From DATESN01 sp035270785 (GTDB lineage: Bacteria; Bacillota; Clostridia; Lachnospirales; Lachnospiraceae), in contig DATESN010000031.1 of the NCBI GenBank assembly GCA_035270785.1, positions 33,657 through 97,656 on the forward strand: a stretch of 64,000 bases of DNA, read 5' to 3'. The position numbers and the translations under genes are program-made. This document shows, in pieces, positions 60,530 to 64,000 of this stretch. Below the pieces are notes generated by a model that saw only the letters and a program-made list of their open reading frames with translations, ran no database searches and was not told where the DNA came from. Position 1 is the stretch's first letter, and every line of letters starts with the position of its first letter.

Positions 60530-61078
60530 ATGCGAGTGATAGCAGGAAAAGCAAGAAGTTTAAACTTGAAAAGTCCAGTGGGTGAAGATACAAGACCTAC
60601 TACGGATAGGATAAAAGAAACATTATTTAATATTTTACAACCACATTTAGCGGACTGTGTCTTTGTTGATTTATTTAGTGGCAGTGGGGCAATTGGTATT
60701 GAAGCTCTAAGCCGTGGAGCGGCAAAATGTTATTTTGTTGAAAATGGTCAGAACGCTTTTACATCTATGATGGATAACATTACCTTTACAAAATTAATAG
60801 ATGAATCTATAATTTTAAAGCAAGATGTATTTTTTGCAGTAAAAAATTCTATCAATGAAAAGGTGGATATTATTTTTATGGATCCCCCATATAATATCGA
60901 ATGTGAAAAAAAAGTTCTTGAAATACTATCGAACAAAGCTAGTATTGATAATAACACGTTAATTGTTGTAGAATCTTCTTTGGAAACTGATTTGTCGTAT
61001 GTTTCCCAATTAGGTTTTTCAATTACAAAAGAAAAAAAATACAAAACGAATAAGCATACCTTTCTATACAAAATATGA
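60530..61078 (+). CDS. rsmD: 16S rRNA (guanine966-N2)-methyltransferase RsmD
   Basis: RsmD methylates G966 of 16S rRNA in the small subunit. The SAM-binding VFVDLFSGSGAIGIEALSRG (about 43-62) and the catalytic DPPYN motif (about 118-122) are present. The N-terminus MRVIAGKARSLNLKSP is characteristic, so I chose the ATG at 60530 (182 residues) over the long in-frame version at 60488. coaD follows 28 bases later. Confidence 0.95.
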   Translation: MRVIAGKARSLNLKSPVGEDTRPTTDRIKETLFNILQPHLADCVFVDLFSGSGAIGIEALSRGAAKCYFVENGQNAFTSMMDNITFTKLIDESIILKQDVFFAVKNSINEKVDIIFMDPPYNIECEKKVLEILSNKASIDNNTLIVVESSLETDLSYVSQLGFSITKEKKYKTNKHTFLYKI

Positions 61079-61106
61079 TTCAGCAAGTATTAATAGGAGA
61101 TAACGT

Positions 61107-61595
61107 ATGAAATCTGCAATTTATCCTGGAAGTTTTGATCCAGTTACCTTTGGACATTTAGACATCATTAAAAGAACCGCTGAGATTTTTGATGAAATAA
61201 CTGTTAGTGTTTTAGACAATAAATCTAAGACTCCATTGTTTTCTGTTGAAGAACGTGTTAAAATACTACAAGAAGCAACAAAAGATATCCCTAATGTAAA
61301 AGTAGATAGCTTTAGTGGTCTGTTAATTGAGTATGCAAAAAGCAAAAATATACATGTTGCTGTCAGAGGTTTACGTGCTATTACGGACTTTGAATACGAG
61401 TTACAAATAGCTCAAACAAATCACTTATTATCTGGTAAAAGATTAGATACAATGTTTTTAACAACATGTTTGGAATATGCTTATTTAAGTTCATCTAGCG
61501 TAAAGGAAATTGCTAGTTTTAATGGAGATATTTCTCAATGTGTACCTCCTTTTGTTGCAACATTAATTTACGAAAAATATGGAATAAAGAGATAA
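61107..61595 (+). CDS. coaD: phosphopantetheine adenylyltransferase
   Basis: CoaD joins phosphopantetheine and ATP to dephospho-CoA, the fourth step in CoA synthesis. The nucleotidyltransferase motif YPGSFDPVTFGHLDII (with the TxGH signature near 15-18) and the YLSSSSVKEIA C-terminal motif are intact. 162 residues is normal. Its stop codon lies within one copy of an 18-bp direct repeat. Cytosolic. Confidence 0.97.
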   Translation: MKSAIYPGSFDPVTFGHLDIIKRTAEIFDEITVSVLDNKSKTPLFSVEERVKILQEATKDIPNVKVDSFSGLLIEYAKSKNIHVAVRGLRAITDFEYELQIAQTNHLLSGKRLDTMFLTTCLEYAYLSSSSVKEIASFNGDISQCVPPFVATLIYEKYGIKR

Positions 61596-61618
61596 TTTTC
61601 AATAAAGAGATAATTTTA
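61583..61618 (+). repeat. 18-bp tandem repeat across the coaD stop codon
   Basis: AATAAAGAGATAATTTT is present at 61583 and again at 61601, 18 bases apart. The first copy contains the last CoaD codons and the TAA stop; the second forms a non-coding spacer before the next gene. Confidence 0.85.
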
Positions 61619-61635
61619 ATTTAAGGAGATACCGT

Positions 61636-62238
61636 ATGAGTAGTAGAATTGAACAATTGATTGATGAGATTGAAGAATATATTGATAATTGTAAATATCA
61701 AACTTTATCTAGCACAAAAATTGTTGTGGTAAAAGAAGATATAGATGAATTATTAAGAGAGCTTCGCATGAAAACTCCTGATGAAATAAAGAGATATCAA
61801 AAAATAATAAGTAATAAAGAAGCAATTCTAAATGATGCAAGAGAAAAGGCGGAGGCTCTCATTAATGAGGCGACCATTCATACAAATGAATTGATTAACG
61901 AGCATGAAATTATGCAACAAGCTTATGCCCAAGCAAATGAGATTGTATCTTTAGCAACTGTTCAAGCACGGGAGATTTTGGACAATGCTACCATCGAAGC
62001 CAATAGCGTAAGGGCTGCTGCAATGCAATACACAGATGATATTTTAGGTAATTTAGAAAATATTATTAATCATTCGGTAGAAACAGCTTCTGCAAAATAC
62101 GAAAGTTTAATCACATCTTTAAATGGTTGCAATGATATTGTAAAAGCAAATCGTTCTGAATTATATCCAGTAGATGAGTTTGATGAAGATTTAAATGAAG
62201 AAAATGATATAAATGGAATATCTCTTGATATGTTATAA
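61636..62238 (+). CDS. coiled-coil protein of unknown function
   Basis: The 200-residue protein has a long central Glu/Ala/Lys-rich coiled coil (about 20-150), including REKAEALINEATIHTNELINEHE-type repeats that resemble the DivIVA or F-type ATP synthase b subunit stalk. No membrane anchor is visible. A protein like this occurs between coaD and ylbJ in related genomes as I recall the cluster. AAGGAG precedes the ATG. Its partner is unknown; a cell-division or envelope role is a guess. Confidence 0.8.
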   Translation: MSSRIEQLIDEIEEYIDNCKYQTLSSTKIVVVKEDIDELLRELRMKTPDEIKRYQKIISNKEAILNDAREKAEALINEATIHTNELINEHEIMQQAYAQANEIVSLATVQAREILDNATIEANSVRAAAMQYTDDILGNLENIINHSVETASAKYESLITSLNGCNDIVKANRSELYPVDEFDEDLNEENDINGISLDML

Positions 62239-62289
62239 AGTTTAAATAAAAGTGAGTAGATGAAAGTTTATCCGTTAACTATATATAAT

Positions 62290-62329
62290 AAAACGCCAGT
62301 TTCCTTGTTATCCGGTTGCTGGCGTTTTT
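62290..62329 (+). terminator. Bidirectional terminator before ylbJ
   Basis: AAACGCCAG and CTGGCGTTT with a 19-base loop and T-tract; the A-tract also serves the convergent ylbJ, whose stop is 1 base away. Confidence 0.88.
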
Positions 62330-62330
62330 G

Positions 62331-63254
62331 TTATATTAGTAGTAAATAGTAGATAGACGATAGAACGCATATGGCGATTTTATGAATTATATATTCTTTG
62401 ATATTTAAATTTGTTTTTTTTATGATACTTAATGTTTGACCGATACAAGATAGACCACCAAAGGATAAACAAATTAAAATTAATAATTCATTATTTTTTG
62501 AATAAATAATTCCGCCGGTAATTTCCAAGCAACAATAAATTGTTCGAAAAATGAAAGTGTCTTTTAAATATAGATAGGGGATAAATGCCATTAGATTAAA
62601 GATAACCATGTATCCCCCAAGCTTTGCAATTGCATTTAAACTATCCATGATTGCATCATCTAATGAAATAAAGATCTTAGTACTAGTGTATTCTTTTTTT
62701 TGCAACCTAGTATAAGAGGAATTTGCAGGGAGAGCCTTCTTCTTGAAATAAAAGTGTCTAACGATCATACCATAGCAAATGGGAATTCCATACATTCCAA
62801 AAAGTAAATATAAATTTGGCTTTTTCCCGAGAATAACTAGTACAAAGGTTATATAGTAGATGGGTCCAATATTATTACAAAAACTAAGTAAGTACTGGGC
62901 TTCTTTCTTTGTGATTTTTTGGAGTTCATACAATTGACTGATTACTTTTGCGCCCATAGGAAAACCGCATAAAAATCCAATAAATATACAATATAAACAA
63001 GCATTACTCATTGGGAAAAATGGGTACAAGATTGGCTTTATGATCGTAGTAATTAAATCCGAAACCTCTAAGCGAATCATAAAGGTTGAAAGTATCATAA
63101 ATGGTAAAAGTGTAGGAATCATTTTTTCAAACCATAATTTCAGACCAATACTTGCAAAATAAAAAGCAATTTCAGAATATATAATCATATAGTAAATTAA
63201 AAAAAAGAAAAGAAATACTAACAGAATTCTTTGATAGGAAATTATTTTTTTCAT
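62331..63254 (-). CDS. ylbJ: sporulation integral membrane protein YlbJ
   Basis: The protein (307 residues) has about eight hydrophobic segments and the YlbJ/nucleoside-recognition signature GFPMGAKVISQL near 100, with PLLLFFMILS-like neighbours. YlbJ is needed for spore development in Bacillus and may move dipicolinate or another solute. I start at the second Met (63254) because GGAG is 9 bases ahead of it; the longer frame from 63275 lacks a ribosome-binding site. Confidence 0.88.
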   Translation of the reverse strand: MKKIISYQRILLVFLFFFLIYYMIIYSEIAFYFASIGLKLWFEKMIPTLLPFMILSTFMIRLEVSDLITTIIKPILYPFFPMSNACLYCIFIGFLCGFPMGAKVISQLYELQKITKKEAQYLLSFCNNIGPIYYITFVLVILGKKPNLYLLFGMYGIPICYGMIVRHFYFKKKALPANSSYTRLQKKEYTSTKIFISLDDAIMDSLNAIAKLGGYMVIFNLMAFIPYLYLKDTFIFRTIYCCLEITGGIIYSKNNELLILICLSFGGLSCIGQTLSIIKKTNLNIKEYIIHKIAICVLSSIYYLLLI

Positions 63255-63283
63255 ATATGTTTTCTCCAAAATCATAGAAAATG

Positions 63284-63292
63284 TGCTATACT
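63284..63292 (+). promoter_or_regulatory. Extended -10 promoter of the pseudouridine synthase gene
   Basis: TGC-TATACT lies 41 bases before the start codon of the plus-strand gene, in the divergent gap with ylbJ. Confidence 0.5.
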
Positions 63293-63332
63293 ATAATATA
63301 TTTTAAATCTTTATGTTTATGAGGAGTTATCA

Positions 63333-64000
63333 ATGCGGTTAGATAAATTTTTAGTTGAAATGAATATAGGAAGTCGTAGCCAGGTAAAAGAATTAATTAA
63401 AAAGAAATTAATCCTTGTAAATAATGAAATCGCACTTAGACCAGAATCTCATATAGACCCCTACAAAGACTCCATATCCTATCAATCTATTATTTTAACC
63501 TATGCAAAATATGTGTATTATATGTTAAATAAGCCAGCTGGCGTGATATCAGCCACCTATGACAATAACTGTCCTACGGTGGTAGACTTGCTGAAAACTG
63601 AAAATAAAAAGGATTTATTTCCAGTAGGCAGATTAGATAAAGATACGGAAGGACTTTTAATTATTACCAATGATGGAGAATTGGCTCATAGATTACTTTC
63701 TCCAAAAAGCCATGTACCAAAATCCTATTTTGCAATGATAGATGGAGTTTTGTCCGAAGAAGACATTTATACCCTGGAAAATGGAATGGATATAGGAGAA
63801 GAGAAATTCACATTACCTGCACATGTTGTTGTGGAAAGTTGTTCAAAGCAGGAGTCAAACGTAACGATAACTATTACAGAAGGTAAGTTTCACCAAGTGA
63901 AACGGATGTTTTTAGGTGTAAATAGAAAAGTTCTTTATTTAAAAAGAATTTCAATGGGACATTTATTCTTAGATAAAGAGTTGCCATTAGGTTCCTATCG
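63333..64000 (+). CDS. rsuA: RsuA-type pseudouridine synthase (3' end outside the window)
   Basis: The visible 222 codons include an N-terminal S4 RNA-binding domain (MRLDKFLVEMNIGSRSQVKELIKKK) and the RsuA/RluB catalytic motif GRLDKDTEGLLIITNDGELAHRL (Asp near 104). The late GKFHQVKRMF motif is also present. Such enzymes isomerise a uridine in 16S or 23S rRNA. The gene is divergent from ylbJ and has GAGGAG upstream. It is cut by the window end; the remaining portion should be short (perhaps 10-20 residues). Confidence 0.9.
   Translation, partial: MRLDKFLVEMNIGSRSQVKELIKKKLILVNNEIALRPESHIDPYKDSISYQSIILTYAKYVYYMLNKPAGVISATYDNNCPTVVDLLKTENKKDLFPVGRLDKDTEGLLIITNDGELAHRLLSPKSHVPKSYFAMIDGVLSEEDIYTLENGMDIGEEKFTLPAHVVVESCSKQESNVTITITEGKFHQVKRMFLGVNRKVLYLKRISMGHLFLDKELPLGSY

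Noticed and set aside
60748..61086. Minus-strand frame overlapping rsmD
   Set aside because: It is antisense to rsmD, which has all catalytic motifs, and it has no support of its own.

Overview
The window is AT-rich, densely coded DNA from an anaerobic, spore-forming Firmicute, most likely a member of the Lachnospiraceae (Clostridium cluster XIVa-like). This assignment is inferred from gene content and order. The supporting loci are a DUF2953-GerW (ytfI-ytfJ) pair, YlbJ, the rpmB-yloU-fakA-recG and rsmD-coaD-coiled coil-ylbJ clusters, an archaeal/fungal-type aspartate-semialdehyde dehydrogenase, and a NifU-like/GGGtGRT pair. I see no prophage, insertion sequence, CRISPR array or rRNA. The only RNA gene is one tRNA-Thr(CGU).

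Layout. 1-6.1 kb: the tail of yajC, then leuB-ilvD-ilvB and a tightly linked L,D-transpeptidase. 6.2-11.2 kb: serC-serA, a membrane-anchored C-type-lectin-fold protein, a small convergent ORF and a DUF1015 gene. 11.3-14.6 kb: glgB and an MscS channel. 14.7-16.6 kb: tRNA-Thr and a two-gene ABC importer without a binding protein, all on the minus strand. 16.8-27.5 kb: a long same-strand run of argH, asd, a GGDEF-EAL protein, an AAA-type ATPase, topB, a hexapeptide-repeat protein and a PAS-GGDEF protein. 27.6-29.9 kb: NifU-like scaffold, GGGtGRT protein and a convergent lipoprotein. 30.2-37.3 kb: metH, ilvN, ilvC, a divergent LysR regulator and leuC-leuD. 37.4-42.6 kb: TPR protein, ruvA-ruvB, zapA and a U32 peptidase-like protein. 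42.6-47.2 kb: FtsW/RodA-type protein, class B PBP, Nudix hydrolase and a convergent HD-GYP protein. 47.4-49.8 kb: a five-gene operon with ytfI-ytfJ, a 46-residue membrane protein and a coiled-coil/J-domain protein. 49.9-56.1 kb: rpmB (minus), Asp23 protein, fakA, recG, degV/fakB and DUF1189. 56.3-60.5 kb: a type IIA topoisomerase B/A pair. 60.5-64 kb: rsmD, coaD, a coiled-coil protein, ylbJ (minus) and a truncated pseudouridine synthase.

How the genes fit together. Leucine and branched-chain synthesis is split into two loci about 28 kb apart, so the acetolactate synthase catalytic and regulatory subunits lie in different transcription units. A LysR protein faces leuC across a region holding three 14-bp direct repeats and a T-N11-A palindrome. 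Three cyclic-di-GMP proteins (EAL with degenerate GGDEF, PAS-GGDEF, HD-GYP) suggest active second-messenger signalling. FakA and a DegV protein flank recG and could form a fatty-acid kinase. ruvAB is preceded by a near-consensus Firmicute LexA box.

The least explained features are a 64-bp tandem duplication between leuC and leuD that repeats a hairpin, a nine-codon ORF and the ribosome-binding region, the NifU-like/GGGtGRT pair, an ATPase whose P-loop has lost its Ser/Thr, and the lectin-fold protein beside serA. No single undescribed system stands out clearly. The leuC-leuD leader duplication and the GGGtGRT pair are the best candidates.
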